Shown in pieces: positions 40,343 through 50,133 of a stretch of DNA of 64,000 nucleotides. The position numbers and the translations under genes were made by a program. The notes beneath the pieces are model-generated. The model saw nothing but the letters and a program-made list of their open reading frames with translations, made no database searches and was not told the origin of the DNA. Position 1 is the stretch's first letter; each line of letters opens with the position of its first letter. Source of the stretch: Spiroplasma clarkii (lineage in GTDB: Bacteria; Bacillota_I; Bacilli_A; Mycoplasmatales; Mycoplasmataceae); the NCBI RefSeq assembly GCF_002795265.1, contig NZ_CP024870.1, forward strand, positions 496,001-560,000. The letters run 5' to 3'.

Positions 40343-41137
40343 TCATTCAAAATTATCGTGATTTCCTTTTTTAATTTTAGTGTCTGATAATTTATACATA
40401 ATAACATTAAATAAAATGTTTACTGAATAAATTTGACTTGTTAGAGTGCTGATTGCAGGAAATGAAGTTACTTCTAAATCATGTTTTGAATAACAGACAG
40501 TAAAATCAACAGGGTATTTATTTTTGTTTTTTTCCTCAGTAACAAGGCAAGTTTTAAATTTAAAACTATCAAGTTTTTGTAAAATGAATTTAATTTCTTT
40601 AGTTTCTAAACTTGTTGAAAAAATAATCAAAACATCATTGTTCTTTAAATATTCTTTTTGAATCATCAAGTCATGAATAGAAACAGGATTAAAACAATTG
40701 ATCCCAATTTTATTTAAGGACGAAGTTAAAAACTGAGCAGCAATTCCTGAGTTACCCATTCCAAAAGTTAAAACTTTATTGGCACTAAGCAAAAAAAGTG
40801 CCAGATTTTCAATCATTTTTTTATTTAAACATTCATTAGTTTTTAAAACTGAGTACAGTGAGTAACTTGAAACTTCAGAAATAATGTCATCAACCATTTT
40901 TTCATTAATAGACTGTTTTTTGATGCTAGTCATTTCAATAATATTTCGTTTATTATAATAATTCATCTGCATTTGTTTTAAAGTTTTATACCCTAATTTT
41001 TTAAATAGTCTCACAATACTGGCATCAGAAATGCTGTATACTTGAGATATTTTTTTTAAAGAATTGTTTATAAAAAAATCTAAATCTTCATCAATCTTTT
41101 TTAGAGTTTGTTCTTCATAATAAGTTAATTTTGCGAT
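40343..41137 (-). CDS. MurR/RpiR-family regulator without a standard start codon
   Basis: About 264 residues. The helix-turn-helix needs residues upstream of the first GTG (41014): ITYYEEQTLKKIDEDLDFFINNSLKKISQVYSISDASIVRLFKKLGYKTL in outline. In that frame, back to the stop near 41164, there is no ATG, GTG or TTG. AAAGGA on the minus strand (about 41150-41155) is followed by codons TTA, ATT, TTA, AAG, ATC, so initiation is probably at ATT or ATC (41146 or 41137). The SIS domain is good: KVLTFGMGNSGIAAQFL and VLIIFSTSLETKEI. It faces away from the ribose/allose operon, which it probably controls. Confidence 0.75.
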   Translation of the reverse strand: MAKLTYYEEQTLKKIDEDLDFFINNSLKKISQVYSISDASIVRLFKKLGYKTLKQMQMNYYNKRNIIEMTSIKKQSINEKMVDDIISEVSSYSLYSVLKTNECLNKKMIENLALFLLSANKVLTFGMGNSGIAAQFLTSSLNKIGINCFNPVSIHDLMIQKEYLKNNDVLIIFSTSLETKEIKFILQKLDSFKFKTCLVTEEKNKNKYPVDFTVCYSKHDLEVTSFPAISTLTSQIYSVNILFNVIMYKLSDTKIKKGNHDNFE

Positions 41138-41232
41138 CTTTAAAATTAATCCTTTACTTTTTAATTATATCATTTTAAAAGATTGCATTTTTTATTATAA
41201 AAAATGTTGTAAAGCAACTACTTAAACAATAA

Positions 41233-41262
41233 TTTACATTCTTGATTATTTCAAAATATGAT
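41233..41262 (+). promoter_or_regulatory. Possible promoter of the epimerase operon
   Basis: TTTACA at 41233-41238 and TATGAT at 41257-41262, 18 bases apart, before AAAGAGGTGAAAAAA and the ATG at 41281. Confidence 0.45.
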
Positions 41263-41280
41263 AATAAAGAGGTGAAAAAA

Positions 41281-41937
41281 ATGACAAAACTGAATATTTC
41301 TTTACATATCTTTGATTTGACAAATTTAACAAAAACTATTGAGGCTGCATTAGCAGCAAAAATTAATTATTTTCATATTGACATTATGGACGGGAAATTT
41401 GTCAAAAACTTTGCTTTATGTCAAAGACACATTTTTGATATTAAACAAAAATATGACAATGTCATCATTGATGCTCATTTAATGATTGAAGAACCACAAA
41501 ATTATGTGACTGAATTTGCAAAATCAGGAAAAGATATTTTTAACTTTCATTACAAAGCAGTACAAGACGGTGTTAAATTAAAGCAACTACTTGCAGAAAT
41601 TAAAAATAATGGAATGCAAGCAGCACTAATGTTGGATTTAGACACAGATATTGATGTAATAAAACCTTTTGTAACTGAGTTAGATATAGTGGCTTTGATG
41701 TCAATTAAAACTGGTTTTCCTGGTCAAAACATGAATAAAGATGTTATTAATCGCATTAAAGCAGCTTGTGAACTTAAAAAACTTAACCCAAATCTACTTG
41801 TTGAAGTTGATGGGGGAGTTCGTGAAGACACATATAAAGAAATGATTTTAGCTGGGGCTGATATTTTGGTGGTAGGACATTTCTTGTTAAATCAAGATTT
41901 TCAAACTCAATTTGACAAAATTAAAGTAGTTAAATAG
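41281..41937 (+). CDS. Ribulose-phosphate / allulose-6-phosphate 3-epimerase family
   Basis: 218 residues, TIM barrel. YFHIDIMDGKFVKN holds the metal His and catalytic Asp, DAHLMIEEP the next His, VEVDGGV the second catalytic Asp, GADILVVGH the phosphate loop. ISLHIFDLTNL at the start lacks the P-S-I-L-x-A-D of ordinary Rpe, so an AlsE-type role (allulose-6-phosphate to fructose-6-phosphate) is plausible. With RpiB next to it, it matches the allose gene set of other bacteria. AGAGGTGAAAAAA fixes the start at 41281. Confidence 0.85.
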   Translation: MTKLNISLHIFDLTNLTKTIEAALAAKINYFHIDIMDGKFVKNFALCQRHIFDIKQKYDNVIIDAHLMIEEPQNYVTEFAKSGKDIFNFHYKAVQDGVKLKQLLAEIKNNGMQAALMLDLDTDIDVIKPFVTELDIVALMSIKTGFPGQNMNKDVINRIKAACELKKLNPNLLVEVDGGVREDTYKEMILAGADILVVGHFLLNQDFQTQFDKIKVVK

Positions 41938-41951
41938 TTGGGAGGTAACAA

Positions 41952-42383
41952 ATGAAAATAGCAATTGGAAATGACCATGTTGGCATTGAATTAAAAGCAG
42001 CAATCTTAAATCATCTTAAAACTAAACCAAATCTTGAAGTAATTGATTGTGGAACCAACAGTCTTGAAAGAACAGATTACCCAATTTATGGTAAAAAAGT
42101 AGCGAAATTAGTAGCCAATCAAGTAGCAGATTTAGGCATATTAATTTGTGGTACTGGAGTTGGTATCACTTTAGCAGCCAATAAAGTTCCCAATATTAGA
42201 GCTGTGGTTTGTAGTGAACCATATACTGCCAAACTTTCAAAAGAACACAACAACACAAATATTTTAGGCTTAGGTTCAAGGGTTGTGGGATCTAATTTAG
42301 CTTTGATGATTATTGATGAGTGGTTAGCTGCAAAATTTGAAGGTGGTCGACATAAAAAAAGAATTGACATGCTTGAGGTGTAG
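41952..42383 (+). CDS. rpiB: Ribose/allose-6-phosphate isomerase RpiB
   Basis: 143 residues, full length. MKIAIGNDHVGIELK holds the active-site Asp-His, LICGTGVGITLAANK the anion hole with catalytic Cys, NTNILGLGSRVVG the C-terminal conserved segment. It interconverts ribose-5-phosphate and ribulose-5-phosphate, and allose-6-phosphate with allulose-6-phosphate. Fourteen bases after the epimerase with GGGAGGTAACAA before the ATG. A terminator follows. Confidence 0.92.
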   Translation: MKIAIGNDHVGIELKAAILNHLKTKPNLEVIDCGTNSLERTDYPIYGKKVAKLVANQVADLGILICGTGVGITLAANKVPNIRAVVCSEPYTAKLSKEHNNTNILGLGSRVVGSNLALMIIDEWLAAKFEGGRHKKRIDMLEV

Positions 42384-42404
42384 TATTACAACAAAATGAC
42401 TTCT

Positions 42405-42432
42405 AAAAAGACCTAGGTTAAGGTCTTTTTTC
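42405..42432 (+). terminator. Terminator between rpiB and rbsD
   Basis: AAAAAGACCT and AGGTCTTTTT around AGGTTA. Confidence 0.85.
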
Positions 42433-42499
42433 TTTGTTTATAATTTAAAAATTTTCAAGCAAGTTAGTTTTATAAAATATAGTTGTAAAGGAGGAAAAA

Positions 42500-42892
42500 A
42501 TGTCAAATGATTTATTAAATTCAGAAATTTTATATGCAATTGCCAAGATGGGTCATTTTGATACATTATGTATTGCAGATGCAGGATTACCAATCCCAAA
42601 AGCTGTCAAACGAATTGATCTAGCAGTTACTAAAAATTTACCAAATTTTGTAGATACTTTAAAAGTGATTTTAGACAATTTTGTCTTACAAAAAGCATAT
42701 GTAGCTTCTGAAATTGAAATTAAAAACAAAAAAACTAGTCAAACAATTGGTTCCTTGATTGTGAGTGATAAAATAAAATACTTATCTCATCAAGAATTAA
42801 AAGAAAAAACCAGTGCTTGTGTTGCAGTCATTAGAACTGGAGAATGTTCACCATATTCTAACATCATTTTGGAAATGGGGGTTGATTTCTAA
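42500..42892 (+). CDS. rbsD: D-ribose pyranase RbsD
   Basis: 130 residues. Family pattern: LNSEILYAIAKMGHFDTLCIADAGLPIP (active-site His20 and D-A-G-L-P-I-P), C-terminal VIRTGECSPYSNIIL. It catalyses the pyranose/furanose change that supplies ribokinase with its substrate. AAAGGAGGAAAAA is a strong ribosome site. The stop shares its last base with the rbsA start. First gene of the transporter operon. Confidence 0.93.
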   Translation: MSNDLLNSEILYAIAKMGHFDTLCIADAGLPIPKAVKRIDLAVTKNLPNFVDTLKVILDNFVLQKAYVASEIEIKNKKTSQTIGSLIVSDKIKYLSHQELKEKTSACVAVIRTGECSPYSNIILEMGVDF

Positions 42893-44397
42893 TGCAAATC
42901 TTTAATGAAAGCATTAAACAAAAACCATTTATCACTTTAAAAAATATTAAAAAGAATTTTGGTAATGTTCAAGCATTAAATAATGTTAATTTACGAGTCT
43001 TTCCAGGTCAGGTTATGGCAATTCTTGGTGAAAATGGTGCAGGAAAATCAACTTTGATGAATATTCTAAGCGGTGTACACAAACGCAGTTCTGGACAAAT
43101 ACTTGATGAACATAATTTTGAAATGGAATTTCAAAATATTAAAGATGCTGAAAAGTTTGGGATTACAATTATCCATCAAGAAATTTTAGCATTTCAAGAC
43201 ATGACAGTCTTGGACAATGTTTTCATAGGTCATGAAATTAGAAACAAAATTGGATTAATTGACTACAAAAAAGAAAAAAGATTATTTTTTGAAGCATTAA
43301 CTGAAATTGGGATGCATATTGATCCTGGAACTTTAATGTCACAATTAACAATTGCTCAACAACAAATGATTGGAATTGCTAAAGCAATTTTAAAAGAATC
43401 AAAAATCATCATCATGGATGAACCAACAAGTTCACTTTCTAAAAAAGAAACTGATGTTTTATTTAAGATCATTAAAAAATTAAAAGAGCAAAATAAGGCA
43501 ATCCTTTATATTTCTCATCGTCTTGACGAAATACCTTTAATTTGTGATTTTATTACAATCATCAGAGATGGTCAGTACATTGGTGAGTTTGTTGTTGGTG
43601 AAATTAATGAGGATGAAATTATTAACCACATGGTTGGTCGAGAAGTAACACAAAAATTCCCAGATAAAATTAACTCAAAATCAAATGAAAAAATCCTTGA
43701 AGTTAAAAATTTAACAACAGATTTATTTTCAAATGTGTCTTTTGAAGTTATGAAAGGTGAAATCTTAGGGTTTTCAGGTTTAGTTGGATCAAAAAGAACT
43801 GAAATTTTTAAAACCATAATTGGTTTAATAAAAAAACAAGCTGGAGTTGTGACTTTTCATGGAAATGAGATTAACTTAAAAAGTCCAAGTCAAGCAATTA
43901 AAACTGGAATCTATTATGTTACTGAAGATCGAAAAGTTGAGGGGTTATTTTTAGATGATTCAATTAAAAATAACATTTTACTCTCATCATTAAAGTCTGT
44001 TTCACATTACGGAATACTAAGTCAAAACTTAGAAAAAGAAACTGTTAACAAATACTTTAATGAACTAAAAATTAAAGCCAGTAATGCTGGTGCTAAAGTA
44101 AAAACAATGTCTGGGGGAAACCAGCAAAAAGTTTTAATAGCAAAGGCATTAGCAGCACAACCAAAACTAATAATTTTTGATGAACCCACTAGAGGGGTTG
44201 ATGTCGGAGCCAGACGAGAAATTTATGATTTAATTGTCAATGTTCAAAAATCAGGTGTACCAATTATCTTAATTTCAAGTGACTTGCCTGAAATTGTTGG
44301 TATGTCAAATCGGGTAATTGTTGTTAAAGAGGGTAAAATTACAAAAACTTTAGCAACAGAAATAAATGCAGAAAACATTATGCAGTATGCAATATAG
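42892..44397 (+). CDS. rbsA: Ribose ABC transporter ATPase RbsA
   Basis: 501 residues with two ATPase domains. Domain 1: Walker A GENGAGKST, signature-like LTIAQQQMIGIAKA, Walker B IIIMDEPTSSLS. Domain 2 has a degenerate Walker A (GLVGSKRTE), signature MSGGNQQK and Walker B LIIFDEPTRGVDVG. This asymmetry is normal for RbsA/XylG/MglA. It powers monosaccharide uptake with RbsC and RbsB. Confidence 0.94.
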   Translation: MQIFNESIKQKPFITLKNIKKNFGNVQALNNVNLRVFPGQVMAILGENGAGKSTLMNILSGVHKRSSGQILDEHNFEMEFQNIKDAEKFGITIIHQEILAFQDMTVLDNVFIGHEIRNKIGLIDYKKEKRLFFEALTEIGMHIDPGTLMSQLTIAQQQMIGIAKAILKESKIIIMDEPTSSLSKKETDVLFKIIKKLKEQNKAILYISHRLDEIPLICDFITIIRDGQYIGEFVVGEINEDEIINHMVGREVTQKFPDKINSKSNEKILEVKNLTTDLFSNVSFEVMKGEILGFSGLVGSKRTEIFKTIIGLIKKQAGVVTFHGNEINLKSPSQAIKTGIYYVTEDRKVEGLFLDDSIKNNILLSSLKSVSHYGILSQNLEKETVNKYFNELKIKASNAGAKVKTMSGGNQQKVLIAKALAAQPKLIIFDEPTRGVDVGARREIYDLIVNVQKSGVPIILISSDLPEIVGMSNRVIVVKEGKITKTLATEINAENIMQYAI

Positions 44398-44411
44398 GAA
44401 GGGTAAAGATT

Positions 44412-46166
44412 TTGAAACTTAATAATTTTAATTCATATGAAAGATTAATAAGTATTTTAGATAATAAGTTTTTAAATGAAAAGAATTATATTAATGAATA
44501 TTTTGAAAAGAAAAATGAAAACTTATTTAATAAAGTATTTTTCCTTTCCTCAATGCGAGAAAAGGAAATTGAAGCTATCGAGAAAAAAATCTTAAGCTTA
44601 AACTTAAAAATTTCTAAGATTAAAGAAGAATATGATTTTCAACTTGAAGATTTAGTGATTGACAAAAAACAATATGATTATTTAATCAACAATGAGTTAC
44701 CAGTGAAAGCAAAGAAATTTCAAGAAGCTATTAAAAAACTTGAAATTAAAAAAACTCGAAAAATTACCAAGTGAGATAATTTGATTAACAAAAAAAGAGT
44801 TAGTGAAAAAGAAAAGATCAAAAAAATTAACTCTCTTTCAGAAAAAACTCAGCAAAAAAATTTGCTGAAATTTGAAAAGTTAAAACTAAGTCTTAATAAA
44901 AAACAAAATGAAATTGGAGTTCTTGATGAAAATGAATATAACAAATTTTTAGACAAACTTAATAAATCAAAGTATAGTCGAAAAATAGTAGAGTTAAATC
45001 AAAATCGTCAAGAACAACAAATTGGACCTGTGTCTTATGAAAAGCAACTAATTCAAAATGAAATTTCTCAAAATCAATTAGTTGAAAGTATTAATAAAAA
45101 TTATAAACCTAAAGCTTTTGTAAAAGAAAATAGAAAACTTTCACAAGGTTTTGTAACTTCATTTAGTAATAAAAAAAGAATTATTCATCAAGTTGGTTTT
45201 GGTTTGGACCAAGCTAAATTAATTATCATCATTATGTTGATAGCTATTGTTGTGGGAATTCTACAACCAGTGTTTTTTTCAACTAGAAACTGAAAACTAA
45301 TCTTCTTGCAAAATGCAGACCTAGCTTGTCTAGCAATTGGGGTCACAATTATCATTTTAACAGGTGGAATTGACCTCTCAATTGGATCAACCTTGGCCTT
45401 TGCAAGTGCCTTGGTCGCAAAAATGATTGTTGACGGCTATGAACTTAGTCTAGTCATCATAGCTTTAGTTGCCTTTTGTGCTCTTGGAGGTTTAATTTCA
45501 GGAGTGTTGGTCAGTTTGTTAAAGCTCCAACCTTTTATTGTGACACTTGTTATGATGTTGGTATGGAGGGGTGCCACTTATGTTTTATTAAACAATAAAG
45601 TGGTACCAGTTCAAAATGATGCCCTTGCAAAAATTGCCTCTTTAGAAATTCTCTCAATTCCATTACCAATTATTTTAGTCTTTGCCTTAGTACTTGTAAC
45701 TTTTGTACTTTTAAAATTTACAGTTTACGGTAGAGCAGTTTATGCAGTTGGTGCTAACTACAAGGCAAGTGAATTATCAGGAATTAAAGCTAAATTTATT
45801 TTAGCCTCAGTCTATGTTACAGCTTCATTGTGTTTTGCTTTGGGTAGTTTATTGTATATTTCTCAAAACCGAGTAGCTACTCCAACAACAGGAAATGCTT
45901 GAGAACTTGATGCAATTGCCTGTGTTGTGCTTGGTGGTACTGCTCTTAGTGGAGGTAAAGGTGGAGTTTTACAAACTTTAATAGGTTGATTTGTTATGAG
46001 TGTGCTAAAAAATGCCTTAGTAATTGTTGGTTTAGACACAAATGTTCAATCAATCGTAAAAGGTTTAGTAATTTTAATAGCAATTATTTCTCAATCAAAC
46101 TATGGTTTGATTAGATACTTAAATAAAAAATTTAAAAATGTTCAATGTAAGATTCTTACATGATAA
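44412..46166 (+). CDS. rbsC: Ribose ABC permease RbsC with N-terminal coiled-coil extension
   Basis: 584 residues from TTG 44412 (AGGAAGGG upstream). Residues 1-260 are soluble, Lys-rich coiled coil (KKILSLNLKISKIKEEYDFQLEDL, KEKIKKINSLSEK). The RbsC permease follows with its hallmarks: ILTGGIDLSIGSTLAFAS, PFIVTLVMMLVWRGATY, GGTALSGGKGGVLQT. Ordinary RbsC is about 320 residues. TGA at 44772, 45291, 45900, 45987 and 46161 are Trp. The same kind of extension is found on the two permeases at 28708 and 31099. Confidence 0.88.
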
Positions 46167-46178
46167 GGAGAAAAAAAT

Positions 46179-47147
46179 ATGAAAAAATTAATTATGTCTT
46201 TGATGGGAGCATCAATTTTAACTAGTACTGCAGCAAGCGTTGTTGCTTGTGGTTCTGGAGGAAAAACAATTGGAATTGTTTTATCCACAACAGCAAATCC
46301 ATATTTTTCAAAAATGAAAGATGTGGCAACAGATTATTTAAAAGATAAAGAATATTCACCAGTATTTTATGATTCAAATGATAATACTGCCACAGAAAAA
46401 ACAAATATTGAAAATGGAATTACTAAAGGACACCTAGGAATGATAGTAAACCCAAATAATGCTGAAGCAGCTACTAATGCTGATCCAATTATTAGTGCAA
46501 AAATTCCATTAGTAACTGTTGACAGAGAGTTTGATGGTAAAAAAGGAGCAGCTTCATTTGTGACAGATAATACCCTAGAAGCAAAAAAACTATTTGATAA
46601 TATTAAAGCAAAAATCAGTCCTGCAGCAGGAGATAAACTTGATGTTTATGTTCTTAGAGGAGTTTCAGGTGCTGATGCATCAAACAAAAGATACAAAGGT
46701 TTTGTTACAGATAATTTATCTGAAATTAATTTGCTTGGAACATCTGAAAATAACTTTGCAAACTGAGAAAGAAATACAGCAGCAGATAAAGTTGCAACTG
46801 ATATTACAACAGTAAATCAAGCAAATGTAATTTTTGCTGAAAACGATGAAATGGCAATGGGAGCATATCAAGCTCTAAACACAGCCACTAATAAAGATTG
46901 ATTTAAAACTGGATACATTATTGGTTTTGATGGAAATGATGATACAAAAGCATCAATTGCTAAATGAACAGAAGAAGCTAAAGAAAATGTTTTTTCAACA
47001 ATTGAACAAGATCCTGAAAAAATGATTAAATTGGCAATAGATAAAATGATAGAATTAATAGAAGCAGAAGGGGAGGCAGCAACAACTTATGCTAGTATAA
47101 CACCAGTTGATGGTAAATTAATTTCTGGTTTTCCTAGTGCAAGTTAA
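46179..47147 (+). CDS. rbsB: Ribose-binding lipoprotein RbsB
   Basis: 322 residues. Lipoprotein leader MKKLIMSLMGASILTSTAASVVAC (Cys24). The mature protein is a periplasmic-binding family 4 type: KTIGIVLSTTANPYFSKMKDVA, PLVTVDREFDG, DVYVLRGVSGADASNKRYKGF, FAENDEMAMGAYQAL. It captures the sugar at the cell surface for RbsAC. ATAAGGAGAAAAAAAT precedes the ATG. TGA at 46764, 46899 and 46965 are Trp. Confidence 0.92.
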
Positions 47148-47153
47148 TAATTT

Positions 47154-48056
47154 ATGGATAAAATTTTGGTTATAGGAAGCATCAACAAAGATTTTACAAT
47201 CAATGTTGACAAAGCTCCACTTGAAGGTGAAACAATTACAAGTTCTGCATCAAGTTACTCACTTGGAGGCAAAGGCGCCAACCAAGCAGTGGCCTTAGCT
47301 AGACTTGAAGCCCAAGTTGACTTTATTGGAAAAATTGGTGAAGACAATAATGGATATGAGGCAATTGAATCAATTCAAAACGATGGTGTCAATATGCCAG
47401 TTATCTTAAAAAGTCAAACAAAAGATACAGGGATTGCAGTCATTATTTTAGAAAAAAATGGTAAGAACAGAATTATAGTAAATCAAGGGGTAAATTTGAA
47501 TTTTAATGATGAAGATTTTGAGATAGTCAAAAAACTTGTTGATAATTATGATTATTTCTTAATTCAACTTGAGATAAATGTTGAATTTATTAAAAAATTA
47601 ATCAACTACTTACATTCTAAAAAGAAATTTATTGTCTTAAATCCAGCACCTGCATATCATTTAGAAGATGAAATTTTAAAAAAAATTAATTTAGTAATAC
47701 CAAATGAGCATGAACTTGCAATTCTAACAAATTCACCAAATCCTAAAAATTTAGATGAACTAAAGGTTTTATTAAAACAAAAGGCTTTAGAACTAAAAAA
47801 CAAATGAATAGTGACCTTGGGTGAAGTTGGTTCAATTTATATGGATGAAACAAATGAATTATTTTGTCCATCACTTCAAGTTGAAGTTGTTGACACAACA
47901 GCTGCAGGAGATACATATATTGCAGCTTTCTTGAAAAAATATTTAGAAAGTAAGGATATTTTAGGTGCAATGCAGTTTGCAACAAAAGCAAGTGCTGTCA
48001 CCATTTCAAGAAAAGGTGCCCAAGAATCCTTACCATATTTAAAAGAAATAGTATAA
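47154..48056 (+). CDS. rbsK: Ribokinase (PfkB family)
   Basis: 300 residues. Substrate-binding N-terminus GSINKDFTINVDKAPLEGETI, GGKGANQAVALARL (first PfkB signature), NPAPAY, and DTTAAGDTYIAAFL (catalytic Asp; the usual D-T-T-G-A-G-D has Ala for the first Gly). It makes ribose-5-phosphate. Follows rbsB by 6 bases with only a weak AGTTAATAATTT before the ATG. TGA at 47805 is Trp. The stop is inside a terminator shared with the convergent kinase. Confidence 0.9.
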
Positions 48057-48082
48057 AAAAATTCCCAATTTGGGAATTTTTT
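48055..48082. terminator. Bidirectional terminator
   Basis: AAAAAATTCCCAA and TTGGGAATTTTTT, symmetric, overlapping the stop codons of rbsK and the minus-strand ROK gene. Confidence 0.85.
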
Positions 48083-48944
48083 AATCTTCAAAGTTTACTG
48101 CACCAATCAAGGTGTTTTCAGTCATCTCTTGAGCAAATTCAAAACCTGTTTGATAGTTAATGTCTTTGGTAACATTAATAACTCTAGTAAAAATTTTTTG
48201 AAAATATTGTTGATTGTTCATTGCTACACTACCTCCAATAACTATAACTTGTGGGTTTAAGATATAAATTAGTGTAGAGAAAAATGCAACAAAATGGTTT
48301 GCTAAATCTGCAAAGAATTTAACTGCAATTGGTTTTGCCTCAGTTAATTTTTCAAAGGCTTCTTTTGCAGTTGAGACATGCAAACCTAGCATATTTAAAT
48401 TTTTAACAATATTGGCTCCACTTGCTAAAAACTCGATTCCATTACGATTGCTATCAAATTCTTCTCCAATTGTTGTCATCATTGAATTTGCAACTTCACC
48501 AGCAGTTCCTGTAAAACCTTGATAAATTTTTTGATTGATAATAATGCCACAACCAATTCCAGTTGAAATAGTTAGAAAAACTAGGTCTTGCTTATTTTTA
48601 ACTATGGCTTGACCTAATGCTGCAAAGTTTGCATCATTATTAACAACAACTTTGATTGCAAAGACTGCTTTAAAAGCTGCCACTAAATTAACTCCCTCTC
48701 AACCTTGTAAATTGTTTGTTTTTGGGATTACCTCCATATTTTTTGTCACTGGACAAGGTAAACCAATGGCTATTAAACTAATTTTATTTTTTTCAGATCA
48801 TTCAATAATCTTTTGTTTTAAAGTTGCAAAAGTTTTGTTAAAATCATTTGCATCTGTATCAAAAACATGTATTGCCACAATTTTATTTTGATGAATTAAC
48901 CCAATTCGGGTTAATGTACCACCAATATCAATACCAACTTTCAT
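48081..48944 (-). CDS. ROK-family sugar kinase
   Basis: 287 residues from ATG 48944 (TGGAGGTGGATT upstream on the minus strand). N-terminal ATP loop MKVGIDIGGTLTRIGLI, VVNNDANFAALGQA (catalytic Asp), TISTGIGCGIIINQ, then GFTGTAGEVANS in place of the zinc-binding His-Cys cluster, and PQVIVIGGSVA. Two TGA (48810 region, 48700 region) are Trp. It could phosphorylate glucose, allose, mannose or an amino sugar. Being next to an allose-like gene set makes an AlsK-like role possible. Confidence 0.85.
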
Positions 48945-49141
48945 AATCCACCTCCATTTTGATTTTATAAGTTATTTGCTGTTGTATTCCAACAGTTTTA
49001 AATACCCATCACTACTTTTTGTAAAAGGAATTTGTCAATGGTTAATAAGAGGTCAGGACAAATTTTAGCAAAACACTTTATTGATGTATAATACATATGT
49101 AAATTGCAAAAAAGTGCGCTACACTAGAAAGGAAAAACTTG

Positions 49142-49369
49142 ATGAGAACTTGTAATTGATGTTTGGAAGTGTTTCAAGATGATGAAAAAGTTTATCTAAT
49201 TATACCCAGACAAGACAGAAGTGGTCAAAACCCACAAACTTACCACTTAGAATGTCATAAGAAAGCTTATAAAAGAGAGTTGCTGACTAAAATTATTTTA
49301 CATATTGTTGCTTTGGTTCTTGTGACAACGCTTGTTGCAGTTTGAATTTTGGTAAAGTTCATTCGATAG
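49142..49369 (+). CDS. Small membrane protein with zinc-ribbon-like cysteines (1)
   Basis: 75 residues. MRTCNWCLEVF gives a C-x-x-C at residues 4-7, followed by YHLECHKKAYKRE (H-x-x-C), together a possible four-ligand zinc site. One C-terminal membrane span (about residues 49-70) ends in KFIR. TGA at 49157 and 49343 are Trp. Ribosome site AGAAAGGAAAAACTTG. Starts a two-gene unit with 49383. Family unknown; a membrane-tethered zinc ribbon. Confidence 0.65.
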
Positions 49370-49382
49370 GAGATGATTAAAA

Positions 49383-49733
49383 ATGACCCCATATAAAATT
49401 TGTACAAACTGTCACTGACAGTTGCTTGAAGATGCAGAACCAAATAATTTGTGTGAAAATTGTAGCATTGATGCTACAGTTGCTTTACCTCGAGTAATTT
49501 GTGATGGTTGTCAAACTGAAATTAGTCGAACTGAACCACTACTTACTTGAACAAAACCAGGTAAATCACCAGCTGTGGTTTATCTCTCAAACACTGTATA
49601 TTTCCATAAAGAATGTTATACTGAAAGGATTAAAAAATCTCGGGTTAGGTTTATCTGCAGTATTTTAATATTTTTGGTATTATCACTGGGAATAATCTGT
49701 TTATTTGCATTTTTGTTAACACCTATATTTTAG
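49383..49733 (+). CDS. Small membrane protein with zinc-ribbon-like cysteines (2)
   Basis: 116 residues. MTPYKICTNCHWQLLED...NLCENC gives C-x-x-C pairs at 7-10 and about 24-27. A second pair VICDGCQTE and FHKECYTE (H-x-x-x-C) follows. A single membrane span (about 92-112) closes the protein. The layout repeats that of the preceding gene, with one more ribbon. AGGAGATGATTAAA precedes the ATG. TGA at 49416 and 49548 are Trp. Confidence 0.65.
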
Positions 49734-49756
49734 TGAATTTTAAATATTAAGGTTTA

Positions 49757-49790
49757 AAATAGTTTCTGAAGTTAAGAAACTATTTTTTTA
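49757..49790 (+). terminator. Terminator after the Cys-rich pair
   Basis: AAATAGTTTCT and AGAAACTATTT around GAAGTTA, then Ts. Confidence 0.85.
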
Positions 49791-50133
49791 TAAAAATTTA
49801 AATTAATTATTTCATTCAAGGGAAAGTGTTAGGAATTTTCACAAGGGTTCTGCTTATTTTGATAATTTATGCATATTTTTGTTTTTATTCATAAAATTTA
49901 GTAAAAATTTAATAAAAAAAATATTTGTTAAGGTAATTTGGATGTATACTAATAAGGACAAATGTTTTATTTAAAAAACAAGGTTGTTTAAAAAAGATTT
50001 TTGAGGGTTTTTTCAATAAAAAGAGTAATCTTAGTAATTAGATTTTATTGATAAAAAATGGGGAAGCAAACTCATATTTTTTTGGTTAGCCTTTTTTTAA
50101 AAAAACAAATAAAGTCGATAAAAGAGAGGATAA
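49791..50133 (+). other. AT-rich leader region before ABC exporter pair
   Basis: No gene seen. A TATACT box (49945-49950) suggests transcription from about 49957. The leader then contains a long imperfect hairpin: TTTCAATAAAA (50011-50021) can pair with TTTTATTGA (50043-50051), and AATCT/AGATT inside it strengthens the stem. GGTTAGCC followed by Ts (50086-50099) lies just before the ribosome site. A regulatory leader is possible; I see no known riboswitch. Confidence 0.35.
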
